Notes: generated by a model not told the origin, from the letters alone. A stretch of DNA of 64,000 nt from Blastomyces gilchristii SLH14081 (GCF_000003855.2 NW_003101665.1:997210-1061209), one strand, 5' to 3'. Shown: positions 1 to 11,640, numbered from the stretch's first letter. Numbers and translations: made by a program.

Positions 1-266
1 TGAAATGATGGTGTGTAAGGAACTGTACGTACTGAATCGTACGGTAGATCTCAATCAGGTAAGGAATAGTGAAGGAGGAAACTAGAGAGATATTGAGTGG
101 GGAACAACAACAGGAAGCGCTGCAGTGCGCTACCAGTTGATATCTCAAGAGTTGCTGGAAACCAGCAGTTCAAGGAAGCTTAGTCATTTGAATTTTTTTG
201 AAAGAAATCGCGCGTGGCAACATTCGCGGCTTCTTTGAAGCCGGAGAGCTGTGTAGAAGAGTCAAA

Positions 267-413
267 TGGGTTGCGAGCCGAAAGGAGTGCGAGCCGAAAA
301 GGAATGCGAGCTGAAAAGGGATCAGGTGAAGAGAAGAGTTAGCCGAAAAAGGGGCGGGCGATATGGAGCGCCAAAAGAACACCGGCTTGGCTTGGCTTGG
401 CTTGGCTTGGCTT
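267..413. repeat. Short tandem repeats at the left end
   Basis: Positions 384-413 hold six exact copies of GGCTT. Just upstream, 267-325 holds three imperfect copies of an about 18-bp unit built on GCGAGCCGAAAAGGA. I see no convincing gene in 1-511; the open frame read on the minus strand there (170-424) is low-complexity and spans the GGCTT array. Confidence 0.8.
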
Positions 414-511
414 AGACTAAGCAATCACCATGTAGACCTCCAACTCTTCCGCCTCTTTCCACCACCCATGATTTCAATATTAGATGCGAGGTTGGCCATA
501 AAAATTTCTAC

Positions 512-1140
512 CTAGTAGCTCTTGACAACACCAGTGATAACCTGACGACATGTTCCGCAGGTTGCGCCAATGGGGGGAAGGCATTTTGGGCAATACCGAT
601 GTCCACACAGAAGGGTCCTCCACCCTGATGGAATGATATAACAGATCTGACATTGACATTGATGCTTCAGCTCACGGACTTCAGTCTCAAGCCCACAGAC
701 TTCAGTCTCAAGCTCACAGATTTCAGTCTCAAGCTTGCCGACCAGCCCATCCTTTCTAGTCATTTCTGCACGCAGATGCTGCACTTCTTCTTCCAGCACT
801 TTTCTCTTCACATGCTCCGCCTTGAAAATGTCATGAATTCCCTGGTTCGCGGTTTCCTATCTCAATATCAGCAAAGAAACAGCCCCACCATGAGCCACAC
901 GGGGAAGAGTCTTACCAAAACAGTGCCCAAGTTGGGTATTTTACATTTTTTCGGTGGCTGCCACATTTCGGAGGGTGCTGGGCTATCAAATAGAGCCTCA
1001 TACATCGGATAGCTGTAGTCTGTGCAGGGCCTCTTTCTTCGCAGCTTTCACGCTGGGGGCTGGTGTTCATCCATCTCCGCATCTGAACTGATGATGATAG
1101 TGTTATGAAGCCCGTCGCGAGGACTATCAGCTGACGCCAT
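512..1140 (-). pseudogene. RING-finger protein with coiled coil, one premature stop
   Basis: Two exons, 1140-916 and 856-512, separated by a 59-nt intron (857-915) with a GTAAGA donor, a GCTGAT branch site and an ATAG acceptor; the frame is kept across the splice. The predicted product is about 189 codons. The N-terminal part is Ser/Asp-rich and followed by a basic stretch. A coiled coil comes next with three 7-residue LETE-type repeats (DNA repeat at about 665-738). A C-terminal C3HC4 RING follows, starting CQIC and continuing with CGH, C..C and C..C. RING domains of this kind usually act as E3 ubiquitin ligases, but the substrate is unknown. Codon 31 is TGA (1048-1050) where CGA (Arg) would extend the basic stretch, so a single C-to-T change at a CpG would explain it. 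Translation could restart at Met 1003-1005. If the stop is real the gene is a very young pseudogene. Confidence 0.75.
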
Positions 1141-1393
1141 GATTAAAGGATGGTTGTGCCCTGGAAATGCGGCTCACTAGGAACGGCTCGTGCTGCAAGG
1201 AGGTGACTCCAGATGCGAGGCTGTGGGTAAACAAAGAAGAATGATGAAGAGCACCAGTGGGGGAAAATAGATTCTTTTATGTTCGCTCGGTCGCCTTCGA
1301 GTACACAAGGGCCTCCGGGCGGGTTTCAGCGGTGTAGGATGGGAAGTGGAAAGGAATTGAAAGAAAGATGGATTCAAAGGCGGGAGGGAGCCC

Positions 1394-1402
1394 ATATATA
1401 TA
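1394..1402 (-). promoter_or_regulatory. TATA box for the RING gene
   Basis: On the minus strand a TATATATA box lies about 255 bp upstream of the ATG at 1140. A pyrimidine-rich leader follows it (about 1365-1141), as is common in ascomycete promoters. The leader itself has no convincing gene. Confidence 0.5.
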
Positions 1403-2024
1403 CCCAGGGCCGGGGAAGCAGTCACGCGAGTTCAGGCTGTGCTGTCTCATCTGTTGGGAGCCAATAAGCCTCACTGAACATGTGCAGGGGAATAGCGTCG
1501 CAAATTTTCACTGGCAGTCAACACCCTGAGACCCTAGGGAAAAGCCCTAGAACCGGATGGGCTCGGAGTGAGATGGGGAGAACAACCTTCGTAGCCAGTG
1601 AACTGGGGTCGTTAGGCGTGCTTTCCCTCTTCGATTCCTTTCCGGTGAGGGAGAACCGTCGGCAGGTCTGGGAGGTAACATCGTACGTGGAGGTAGCCAT
1701 GTTGTGAGATGAGATGATGAGATGCTGTTCTGCCCCGATCCAGGCGGCACTTGACGTCTCTATATGTCCCACGTTCAACGCCCCCCTGCGAACAGAATAG
1801 GTCGAGGATAGGCAAAATGGTAGCTGAGATGTGCCTTGCGTGGGTCGCCAATCATCCACACTGAAGCAGCTGCCGAACCGGGGGATGATGCATTGAAGGG
1901 GAGGACCATCGCAGACATACTCCTGGCTTCACCCTCATGCCATATCGAGCCCATGGACATCTCGTTTCCAATCACCCAACACGTAGCGAGATTCGAGGCA
2001 CAACTGCATGTCAGCGCTTCTTGC

Positions 2025-2630
2025 CAGAGGGCGCAGCGAGATGGGCGCCAGATCAACAAACTTGAGCTCTCATCCAGTCAATATTGATCAGGTGGAAGGA
2101 CAATCCCACACCAAATGAGCACTTGAACCAGTCAAATCTGCCCCAAACCCTCCTGATGCGCCAGGAAAGTTAACCGACCAACTTCCAGACCTTTCCTACG
2201 GTCAGTAGGACCGGGGCAAGAGGCAAGGGGCTGGCACGTAATGGAGGCCGAGCTGCACCCAATCCCAATCATTGAGGCTTATCATTTTGCAATACACATA
2301 CCCACGGGTACGGCTTGGCAATCCCATGATGGCTTTATACGCGAGAGCAAGATGAAGCAAAATACAAAATGCAGCTTGTGCTCTGCTCCTATAATTCCCG
2401 CTGGTTTCTGTCCACAGGGTGCTGGACCCTTTCCTCCAGTCAATAAGGCGAGGGATAAGGGGCAGGCATGTAATGAAAAGGCAGAACCTGACCCACAGCC
2501 AATCATCTGTCCTGGAAACAGTGCGACAACACCCCTGACTTCCCCCTGTGCTGCTTTTGTCAGAGGCGCAGTGAGGTAGGTGTAGGAGAAGCAGACTCCC
2601 CGCCAGTTAGAATGGACCAGGTGGAAGGTA
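2025..2630. repeat. Diverged duplicated promoter-region modules
   Basis: Module A at 2025-2100 matches 2561-2630: both start CAGAGG(G)CGCAG and end CAGGTGGAAGG. Module B at about 2195-2275 matches 2430-2508: both carry GGCA(C/T)GTAATG and end near CCAATCAT. The order is A-B-B'-A', as if a larger tandem array had lost parts. A further CCAATCAT-containing fragment sits near 1850. The modules fill the space between the RING gene and the plus-strand gene at 2780. The rest of 1403-2677 holds nothing I can call. Confidence 0.55.
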
Positions 2631-2677
2631 ATGCTGACAGGTGATGCTGCCAGTCAAATGAACATGGTCTAAAAGGC

Positions 2678-2685
2678 TATAAAAG
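2678..2685 (+). promoter_or_regulatory. TATA box of the 2780 gene
   Basis: TATAAAAG lies 95 bp upstream of the ATG at 2780. A strongly CT-rich stretch (about 2688-2755) follows and probably contains the start of transcription, giving a textbook fungal core promoter. Confidence 0.75.
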
Positions 2686-2779
2686 GCACTTCCCCTCTCA
2701 TCTGAATACAGCCTTCAGTCTCCTTCAAAATCTTCTTCCCTCTTCAAGATATTTGCTCGTCTTGCTGCACGTCCTCAAC

Positions 2780-3429
2780 ATGGATAGACAAGGAACCGAG
2801 AACCCTCCTCCATTACCCAGTCAGCATCTGTCGCCCGATGCGCAGCAAAATTCTACCATCCCAACTTATCGCGATGCGTTGGGTGACTTTCTCCAGAAGG
2901 TGCCATCCCAAACCCATGCCTCGGGTAAGAATTCAATGACATATTGCCTCCTCCCCTTCTCCTCTGTTTTGCTCTATATAATGCCCTCTTCTATTTCTAT
3001 TTCTCATGTCAGACTGCAGCCTCTTTTAACGTCCCAAACAAGCGGCTGTCTGTTGACAGGACCTCAAATAACCTGTCTCAACATTCTGGCGACATCGAAC
3101 CCGAAGATAAAGACAATATCTCAGATTCTGGGGCTACAACAGAACCTTTGGCTGATGGCGTGTTGGAGAATCTTCACTATCGGTATGAGGCGGGGGAGGT
3201 TGAGAGGAGTCCTAAGATCTGTCATGTCGGAGAAAAGGTATTGCGAGACAGTAAATATGTTCGCAATGTGCGCTATGTGGTGGAAACGTATCTCCCGGAC
3301 AATTGGCTCCCGGGCAATGCCAGGTTCAAGCTGCGGAAGCAGGAGGAGAAGCAACAAAGAAAGAAAGAGAAGATACAACGAAAGAAACGTCTGAGCACAT
3401 TACGTCCTCGACCATCAACACGCAATTAA
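2780..3429 (+). CDS. Unrecognised 184-aa protein with basic C-terminus
   Basis: Two exons, 2780-2924 and 3020-3429, joined by a 95-nt intron (GTAAGA donor, CTGCAG acceptor). Splicing at the nearer CAG (3010-3012) would put a stop in frame, so the CTGCAG acceptor is preferred. The product is about 184 residues. The N-terminus is Pro/Ser/Gln-rich, the middle is acidic and Ser-rich (about 70-90), then comes a region with several Val/Tyr/Arg residues. The tail is very basic (KQEEKQQRKKEKIQRKKR), resembling a nuclear localisation signal or an RNA/DNA-binding tail. I do not recognise the family and see no signal peptide or membrane segment. The ATG is chosen because it is the first ATG after the TATA box and CT-rich leader. 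The sequence shows no repeat-type mutation, and the frame is open. Confidence 0.65.
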
Positions 3430-3879
3430 TGGAAGATGGGATGTTCGCTTGTCAATTATGCCAACCAAAACACTCATTTGTTTATTTGATATTATAATAC
3501 CCAATCATTTATCCACCTGCTCGCCCTTGCATAAAATTAGAATATAAGAGTCGACAGAGTGGTGGGCTACCACCCAAAGCCAATTTCCCTCGTGGGATCA
3601 GTGAGTGGTGCCCGAAGTCAGTTCCCTCAGAGACTATATTGTCTCGGGGAACTGTTATAATTGTGGTCATTTGATAAGAAAATGTTGTTTTCTTCGTGGG
3701 TTTCATGTCCTCGGGTACTCACCACCCTGAAGAGCCGTAAAATGATGGCTTTTCTCATTGAAATCGCGGCCTTCTTTGGGTGCTAATTATTCCTGCGGAA
3801 CTGAACACCCTGGGGGAATCCCTCCCGGCTTCCAGAGATAGAGTCCCATGTGGTGTCAGCAGCCTTAAGGAAGTGAACT

Positions 3880-4310
3880 CCTTGGGGAAGGTGATCCCTT
3901 GGGAGATGCCACAATTTTGAGCGAAAAGGCCACAAAGATAGAATCCTTTGGGAGGGCCATGACTTGAGCGAAAGGCCATAAAAATAAAGGCCCTTGGGAT
4001 GCCATAATTTTTGAGTGAAAGGCCACAAAGAATGACGATCCTAGAGGGACGCCACTGAAAGACCAGAATACTTAGAACTTCTAATTGATTCTCAGGGGTA
4101 GCCATGATTTCTGCTCAAAGCGACGATAATCTACTAATCCCCAAGGATGACATTTTGCACTCACGATGCTGAACGAAAACCACAGAAATGAGGCCCCTGA
4201 CGGATACCATATATTTTGAGTGAAAGGCAACAAAAAATAACGATTCTCAAGGGGCGCCACCAGCTTTTGCCGAGAAACCAGAATACTTGGAACTTCTTAT
4301 TGAGTGTGCA
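3880..4310. repeat. Degenerate tandem repeat, 45-60 bp units
   Basis: A motif close to TGAGTGAAAGGCCACAAA recurs at about 3917, 3965, 4013 and 4218, preceded each time by a GGGATGCCAT-like stretch. A longer block (about 4035-4100) ending GAATACTTAGAACTTCT is repeated at about 4255-4305. Open frames across it are repeat-derived and not convincing genes. 3430-3879 holds nothing else I can call. Confidence 0.55.
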
Positions 4311-4418
4311 ATCAATATAAAATTTAACTTTCCAAAACAGGCAAAGGCTCTGCTTAGTAATTTTCTCTACTTCATTGTAATTTACAACAAACAAATTTTC
4401 ATCTATTCATGCTTATTC

Positions 4419-5208
4419 TCAAGTTTCCCTTGTTTTCCCCTCTTCCCCTCTCTGAACTTCAGATATTTCATGTAGTTCTCGCACGTCATTCGGGATGGAG
4501 GGGGATAATGCTTCTCCTATCTCTGTAAGAGTGTGTCTTTTCTGGGCTGTATCAGACATGGCACTCACTATGTCTTCATCTGGTGGTGGAAAGTGGCTGC
4601 TCAGGGAATCAGACTTGTTAAAATTAATTGTAAAGTACTGATTGTCTTCATGGATGAGAAGGTAGACACCTTTGCAGTGGCAGTCATCGAAGTAGCTGCG
4701 CAGCATATGTTGGAGTGTGCCTTTCTGTCAATAACGCATCTGTACAAGTCTACTGTGCGCAGTCCATGGCTTCTTGACATGCTTTGAGTTTGATGGTTGC
4801 ATAATGTAGCATTTGATTCCAATGAAGATAAAGATCTGGGACTTGATAGTTATCTCTTGGCACAATGGGAAGAGATCTCAATTTATAGCCACGAGTGAGT
4901 GTTGTCTAGAAATAGGGTGGCGTTCATTGAGCCAAATGGCGCTTTTTAAAAGTGTACTTCTGTCGAACGTCTTTTCGAACGATCAGTCGTTTTGCCGCGA
5001 CGATTGCATGCTTGGGCCATGATCTGCAATCCAAAACCGTGGCCCTCATCATTTTGACTCGATTTTCTACTCGGCCACGCCATCTGAATTCATAGCCACA
5101 CTTTGCACTAGAGCAGATATTGTGCTTGGACCAGAAGAAGTCTACAGAATTGGGAATGAATAAAATGCCCACAAATGTAAAAAGTCGAAATTGCAGGAAT
5201 GACATCAT
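4419..5208 (-). pseudogene. Possible broken gene remnant, family unknown
   Basis: Two protein-like minus-strand segments lie close together: 5208-4924 (94 codons, with many Lys/Arg, Cys and Trp) and about 4730-4419 (about 100 codons, ending in an acidic Glu/Arg-rich tail). Between them every frame contains stops, so no simple single gene can be drawn. Composition is normal for coding DNA and not repeat-mutated. I do not recognise a domain. It may be a decayed host gene or an old element; it may also be noncoding. 5209-5627 holds nothing I can call. Confidence 0.22.
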
Positions 5209-5627
5209 TTAGAGACGCGTTTAGTGATTAAGAAACCGTGGCTCCATAGTGCGTACTTTACCGCTTTCTCTCATCAGTCTGTCACCATGTCAAATATTTT
5301 CTTCCCGTGTCGTCGCATTGCATGATATGCGTGGAATACGGCAATCATGCGCAAAAGGGTGACTAGTGGAGAATTCTCACCAGTTCCACTCCAAGGTACC
5401 CTGGGCGGCTTCTCGAGCTGGTACTCACGCTAGTTGCTTTTAGCACTGTAATTGGTGGGTCTCCAGCGGCTATTTCAGGCGCCCTGTTGATTTCAGAAAC
5501 TGTTGAATTTATTTTTGATTTGACTTTTTGAACTTTTGAAAATCTTTTCTACATTTTTGATCTTTTATCTTCTTATTTCTTTTACTAGTCAGTACTTTCT
5601 TTGCTGTAAGTCAGCTTTTATTCTAGG

Positions 5628-5796
5628 ACATTTCCGTTGCACAGGACATTTCTGTCGCACTGCTGCTTTTGTTGCAAGCCTCTTTTTGTCACTAGAACAT
5701 TTCTGTCGCACTGCTGCTTTTGTTGCAAGCCTTCTTTTGTCCCAGGACATTTCTGTCGCACTGCTGATTTTGTTGCAAGCCTCTTTTTGTCACGCA
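5628..5796. repeat. 51-bp minisatellite, about 3.3 copies
   Basis: The unit beginning ACATTTCTGTCGCACTGCTG starts at 5646, 5697 and 5747 (spacing 51 and 50 bp), with a partial unit at 5628-5643. The copies are nearly identical and still contain CG, so they are young and untouched by the C-to-T process that decays the neighbouring transposons. The open frames here (5536-6096 plus, 5618-5941 minus) are products of the repeat. Confidence 0.85.
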
Positions 5797-6091
5797 GGCA
5801 GTTATGCAGCGTACGACTATAAATACAGATGTTTCCGCTCTTTGTTTCAAAGACCAAGCTTTTCGTGGGCTGAATCGCTTCCTTTCCGCCAGAGCTCAGA
5901 CATTTCTCTACCGATAATCTTATCTGTTCTGTATAAAACAATGCATGTGTCTCAAATCCATTGGCTGAAGGAAATGGCAGATACCATGTCGGTAAAGCTA
6001 AGAAAAACCAAGAGCCGTCACGTGCTGGAATCCGCTGGAAGACCAGCTATCAGTCACCCTACAGTTGCAACTTCTTGTTGGAGCTACTACA

Positions 6092-6207
6092 TGTAGCATC
6101 CGCCCTAGTGGCGTTGCCGTAGCGACCGCTCCGCCTACACGTGATCTCATATGTAATATATATAGCTAGCTCTTCCTACACGAATACAACAGATTAACCA
6201 TCCCACA
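6092..6207 (+). repeat. Element A 5' LTR
   Basis: 116 bp, starting TGTAGCATCC and ending CATCCCACA. It differs from the 3' LTR only by C/T at two positions, although the body between them is heavily mutated. Confidence 0.93.
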
Positions 6208-6220
6208 GGTTATAGCCCGG
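6208..6220 (+). promoter_or_regulatory. Element A primer binding site
   Basis: GGTTATAGCCCGG directly follows the 5' LTR. It resembles the complement of the anticodon arm of initiator tRNA-Met (GGTTATGAGCCC, minus one base). That would be half-tRNA priming as known for Drosophila copia. The same site is used by the Copia element ending at 41664. The tRNA assignment is inference. Confidence 0.5.
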
Positions 6221-6839
6221 ATAGCACATTTTTACAAAGAATTATATTTTTTTTTTCTTACTTTTGTTTAAAAACACCTGTGTAAGCATTGAATGTGTTC
6301 ATCTCAGATAGGAGAATTCTTTTATCACATTTACATTGCATGTTTCAAGTGTATCTACTTGATCAGTAATTGAAATAGCAGAACTCTACTGTATAATATA
6401 ACATTTTTTTTTTTTTCAGTTTCTTCATTCAATTCTTCTTTGACTGATAAGTGATATGTCTACATCACAGAGTAATAGAAGGAGAACTTTATATTTACAT
6501 TCTCACACTCAGACATCTATTAACAAAGAATCAGAGAAAATAGATACTATATAATATATAGAAGTTACAGAAGAGATCATGAAGTTATCTATAAATAGCA
6601 GAGTGAATCATGAATCAGATAATAGCATCTTAAGCTTATAAGCAATATATACAGAAGTGTGACACACAAGTATCATGTCTAGAATGAGTTCAGATAATAT
6701 AATATCAATGATATTTAATAATCTGATAATATTCTGTGACAGAATAAGTGTACATTGAGTAGTCATCTCTGCAGCAGATGATTTCAAATCTGAGATCTGT
6801 GAATATCAAAAGAATGTTTAAAAAGCCATGAATATCAAA

Positions 6840-9800
6840 GCTGTAATCACATTTGATAATAATAACTATAAGATCTGATGTACAGAAATTCTTGTAAATA
6901 CTGAAGTCATTGATGAATCTGACATTCTTACAAAGAATCAACATATCTGTTCAGAAGACATCAGTTAAGACACATTAAGTGTTGAAAAATGAAGCATTTA
7001 TATCAAAGTACTGTATCAATATATGTTGCAGTTCTTATTAGAACCTGTATATACAATTATTGAAACTCTTGAGCCAGATAATGCAGCTGTGCTATAAGAA
7101 AGAATTAGAGTTAAATATGCTGTCTCACTTGCAGAGAAATATATGAATATTGTGAAAGAATTCATCATCTTACATGTCAGAGATAACAATTATCTGATAT
7201 TTCAGAGAATATTTCATTATCTAGTTATATATCATAAGAAATTGATAAATAACTCAGAAGACTTCTATCACAATCTCTTTCTTATTGATCTGAAGAAGCA
7301 TCAAAAGTCTTTTATTAAGACATATTTAGATAATTTCTACACATCTGATCAGAACTCTATACATAACATTGATATTGATAATCTTATAAAACAGTTGATA
7401 AACTATACAAGCAAGTCTAAGAATGAACATCTTAAGTCTTAGTGAGTTAATACAACTACTATGACTCTCTCTACATTATTCACACACAGTTTCAAATGTG
7501 AGATATGCAGTTTAAAATAGTACTGGAAAAACACCTATTGATATCTGTATTCAGAACTTGCTACTGAACAGTGATGCAAGTTAAACAAGAAACATATTAT
7601 TACACCTGAGAAGAACAATAGCAACAATGTCAGTATCAGTGAACATAGTAAGCAGAAGAGTAAAAAGAAGAACAAAGATGATAAGAAGAAGAAATTCTCT
7701 GATCTTATGATTTCACAATCTGCAGCTGTCAATGCAGCAATTGCTTTTTCAGCAAGTATTAATATAATAAGCAAACCTTGATTTCTTGACACATGTGTGA
7801 GTTTTCATATGATAGATGAAAAGCAGTCTCTCATTCAGTGAAAGATATACAATGATAATATGAAGATTCACATAGCAGATAAAGATTACAGTCATATCAA
7901 AGAGATCAGTGATCTTCTTCTAGAATCTGAAGAAGAGAATATCACTGTCTGTGATATTTATTATGTTCTTAATCTCACAGTCAATCTATTATCATTTATC
8001 AGGTTGAAGAATCAGAATTTTCAATATAAGCTTTCAAGCTCAAACACCTCATTCTATTTCATTATTAAAGCATTAAGTGAAGTGATTTTCACTGCAATTT
8101 ATATATCTCAGAACTCAATTTATAAAATAGTTAAAAGAATGTCAGAAGTTAATGTACATTATGAGTCTAAAGCAGTTTACTTCACAGTAAAATCATATGT
8201 ATATGATAATGACTATGTTAAAGTCATAACTGCTATTGATAATAATGATTTCACTGATGATCAATCTCAACATCAAGAATCATCTACAACTGTGAAAATA
8301 CTTGCAGAGTGATATATTGATCTGAGACATATATACACAGAAGTTATTATAGCATTGACAAAGAATTCACTATCTAGTATTCATGTCAAAGATATCAAGA
8401 TTAATTTCTTTTACAACACCTGCATTAAAGTGGGTATGATATATAAATACTTAATCACTCTCATGTCACAAGCTGTACACTCAATGAAGCAGATTCATAT
8501 CAATCTTGCAGATAATAGACAGACATTGAGTGAGTCTACAGATCACTCTGTTAAATTGTGACAGAGTAATAAATATTACATGTTAATTACAGATAACATG
8601 ATCAGATATAGATGAATCTATTTCTTATATATCAAGAATCAAGCTTACAATTACTATATATACTGAGTTCAATTCATGAAGAATCTAGGTTTTACTGCAT
8701 TAGTATATGTCAGAACTGATATTGATAATATATTCAGATTCATAAAGATTACAGCATTGTTCATCAATTATAACACAGTATAAGAATTAACTACTTCTTA
8801 ATCACCACACTAAGATGATGTGTCTGAGTGTGAAATACATATAATTATAGCCTGTGTCAGAGCAGTTCTTATCAGCAAGAAGATTCTGAAGAAATTCTAA
8901 GTAGATATTCTGAAAACAGTTATTTCAATCATGAATAATACACTCATGTCTACAGTTCTATATAATGAAAAGTATTGGCCTGCAGTTGCAGATGACAATA
9001 GTAAAGAAGCTGTTCATAGCTCTCATACAATTCTCTTTTCAGCATTGACAAACACCTCATCACAGATCACACATTTCTGTGAGCTTGAAACTGATGTTTT
9101 TACTCATCTTCATGAATCATAGAAGCTGTTGAATAAGTTGTTCACACAGACTGATTTATATAAGCTTATTGAATTCTGTGAACATTCAATCTATTGCTTA
9201 TGAAGTTCTACAATAGATAAAATTATTGACACAAGTGATGTGATTTTTTCTCATAAAAGTGTAAGAAATGCTGAAGATTACTACAACTACAACTGCAGCA
9301 ACTAACACTGTTTCTATCATCTATTTAATGAAGAATTCTGACATTTCTGAATTGATGAGTATAGATTAAATGCAGCTGATGAAGACATTTGCAGCTTATA
9401 CTCTCATTCTCATTACTGATTTTCTTCTGAAATCACACAAGAATGCTATAAGTAGATCAGAGATGATAGAAGATTATTGAAAGAAATTAATACAATGCAA
9501 AATATCTAATCTTGAGAGATGCAAGATCTGAACACTTATTTCACATTCTGATATCTTATATAATGAATCAGTGGCATCTGATTACTGAGTATTCATTGAA
9601 AAGAATCACTCTGATGATTTCAATGCTAATAAGAATAATATATTATAAAAATCTTGATAGATTATATATAATAACTGATTAAAGAGAGATACTTATTAGA
9701 AGACTTATATCTCTGTGATTACAGATATAATAAATTAAATGATGTTTATAATTACTGCAAAGTGTGATTGAACTCTATAGTAAGTGAATATAGTAATGAT

Positions 9801-11020
9801 ATATCTGTATAATAGATTAGAAAAACAGTCTATATAAGATAACTCACAGACTTTGAATAAGAAACTCAGTGTACACTCATCTATGCAGTTGAAGAATCTC
9901 TATATAAATTGAATTCAGCTGTTAAAATATAATATAATTACTTAACAGCTATACTGTGAGAAAATGACTTCAGTCTGAGTTTTTATAACTCTGCTCTTTG
10001 AAAGCATTCAGTCTGAAAACACCTGTATATAACTATATATATTAATGATCTTCATATCTTTGCAGATGCTCTGAAGAATGCTGATTGACTTATTAACATT
10101 TTACAGTAAAAACTAGAGATCAAAGACTTAAAGAAATTCATAAAATATCTAGAAATGAAAGTGAAATATATGAAGAGTGAAATCAAATTAATACTTTAAT
10201 GTTACATCAATGAATTGATAGAAGATTTTCACCTAGATAATGTAACTGCTGTCTGTACACTCATGAATAAGAATCTATCTCTAGATGACTTCTTCATTTC
10301 TGAAAAAGAAAGTGATTTTACAAAGTAATAATTTCAGCATAGTATTGAATATCTGTAATACTTAGCTATCAAGCTGCAGCTGAATATCACTCATGTGATA
10401 TCTCTACTAACACAGAAGAACACTGCTCTCACTTCTAAGATATGAAAGGCTCTATTACATATCATTTGATATTTGAAAGAAATGCATGAGATTGGCATAT
10501 TCTATGCAAAGAATGATGAGAGATCTGAGAATGAATTCCTGAATATAATATACATGCTGATCAAATATACAGATTCTGATTGAGCTGATCTGTTGAATAA
10601 TAATTATAAATCTATATTCAGTTACATCTTCAAATTGAGAAACATGCTGATTTCATGACAATTGAGTAAGCAATCCTGTGTATTCTTAAGCTCTAATGAG
10701 GCAGAATACATGGCATTGAGTGAAGCTGTATACAAAGCAACATGATTGAGAAGTATGATAATGAATCTGAGCTTCATTGAAGCAGAAGACCCCCTGCTAA
10801 TTAAAGTGAATAATAAGAGAGTGATTGATCTTGTCACAGTGACTGCAATCACTGTGAGAAGCAAGTATATTGATACCTGATTTCATTACACCCGCAGCCA
10901 GTTGAACAATGACATAATCTCAATTAATTACATTTCAACTGAAGAAATGACAGCAGATGAATTGACTAAACTCTTGAGTATAATTGCATTTTATTGATTC
11001 CTTGATTTACTAGGTTTTAC
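6840..11020 (+). pseudogene. Element A Gag-Pol, Copia order, riddled with stops
   Basis: Reading through in-frame TGA codons (former Trp) gives the Copia order. Gag segment: 7143-7442. Protease motif: a W-F-L-D-T-like stretch near 7775. Gag-pre-integrase: around 7860-8120, with the hallmark VNLLSF. RT active site: near 10040-10065, YIND where YVDD is expected. RNase H: about 10560-10760, with a D-S-D-(TGA) motif at 10572-10583, an S-S-N-E-A-E-Y motif and an ALSEA motif. The C-terminal E-E-M-T-A-D-E-L-T-K motif that ends Copia Pol lies near 10945. Trp codons are TGA almost everywhere and Asp codons are often AAT, both expected from C-to-T decay on the opposite strand. No functional product is possible. 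Confidence 0.85.
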
Positions 11021-11152
11021 AGGTGAAGAGAGACAGAATACACAAACTCAATGCAGATAGCATGATTTGGATGAATTTGAGAATGGCATAGCTAGATTTG
11101 TAAGAGATGATTGATTCTTTATTATGATGTTTGTGATCTCGCATGGCAATGC

Positions 11153-11161
11153 GAGGGGGGG
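11153..11161 (+). promoter_or_regulatory. Element A polypurine tract
   Basis: GAGGGGGGG lies immediately before the 3' LTR, where plus-strand priming occurs in LTR retrotransposons. Its run of G survives although GG is almost absent from the body of the element. Confidence 0.75.
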
Positions 11162-11277
11162 TGTAGCATCCGCCCTAGTGGCGTTGCCGTAGCGACCGCT
11201 CCGCCTACACGTGATCTCATATGTAATATATATAGCTAGCTCTTTCTACACGAATACAACAGATTAATCATCCCACA
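11162..11277 (+). repeat. Element A 3' LTR
   Basis: 116 bp, TGTAGCATCC to CATCCCACA, nearly identical to 6092-6207 and followed by the CTACA duplication. Confidence 0.93.
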
Positions 11278-11282
11278 CTACA

Positions 11283-11640
11283 CAAGCCCTAACCCACGTG
11301 ACCCACACACATATATTTAGCTTTCACTAGCTACTAGAAGATAACAACAACAATCAACCACGTTCAACCTCTCTCACACTTCTAAAGGCCAGATCTTATT
11401 AAGCCACTTGCGGAGTATTCGGTGGAGAAAATGATAAAATCTGAGAATGAGCTCAAAGAAGCTCTTGATACCATGTGTTATCATCGATAACCCAACATCA
11501 TCTTCTAGAATGTTGAATAACTAGTAATAATTGAGTAACAATTCAGTAATAATGGAATAATTCGCAATTGCGGTCGGTAAATACTTTTGCCTTCTGGCAA
11601 AGGCCAAGCATGTCACCAATTCTTGAACATTTTATGGGCA
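11283..11640 (-). mobile_element. Possible old LTR-element fragment with tRNA-Met-type PBS
   Basis: On the minus strand, TGGTATCAAGAGC (about 11461-11474) resembles the common Copia primer site TGGTATCAGAGC. It directly follows a TA-rich stretch ending ATAACACA that could be an LTR end. The partner LTR and coding region are not visible; this unmutated segment may only be chance similarity. The rest of 11641-12891, apart from the hairpin, holds nothing I can call. Confidence 0.25.

Larger units (their letters stand above)
6087..11282 (+). mobile_element. Element A: complete decayed Ty1/Copia retrotransposon
   Basis: A 5,186-bp element (6092-11277) flanked by a perfect 5-bp target duplication, CTACA, at 6087-6091 and 11278-11282. 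Two 116-bp LTRs differ at only two sites. Gag, protease, integrase, RT and RNase H follow in Copia order on the plus strand. Internal DNA is stripped of GG, CC and CG and full of stops, so it cannot move by itself. The LTRs and the last about 20 bp before the 3' LTR keep normal composition. Confidence 0.93.

Noticed and set aside
170..424. 84-codon minus-strand ORF starting with SQAKPSQAKP.
   Set aside because: The repeated peptide is just the GGCTT microsatellite; no other support.
5536..6096. 186-codon plus-strand ORF rich in Cys and Phe.
   Set aside because: Its core is the 51-bp minisatellite and the ends show no start or promoter signals.
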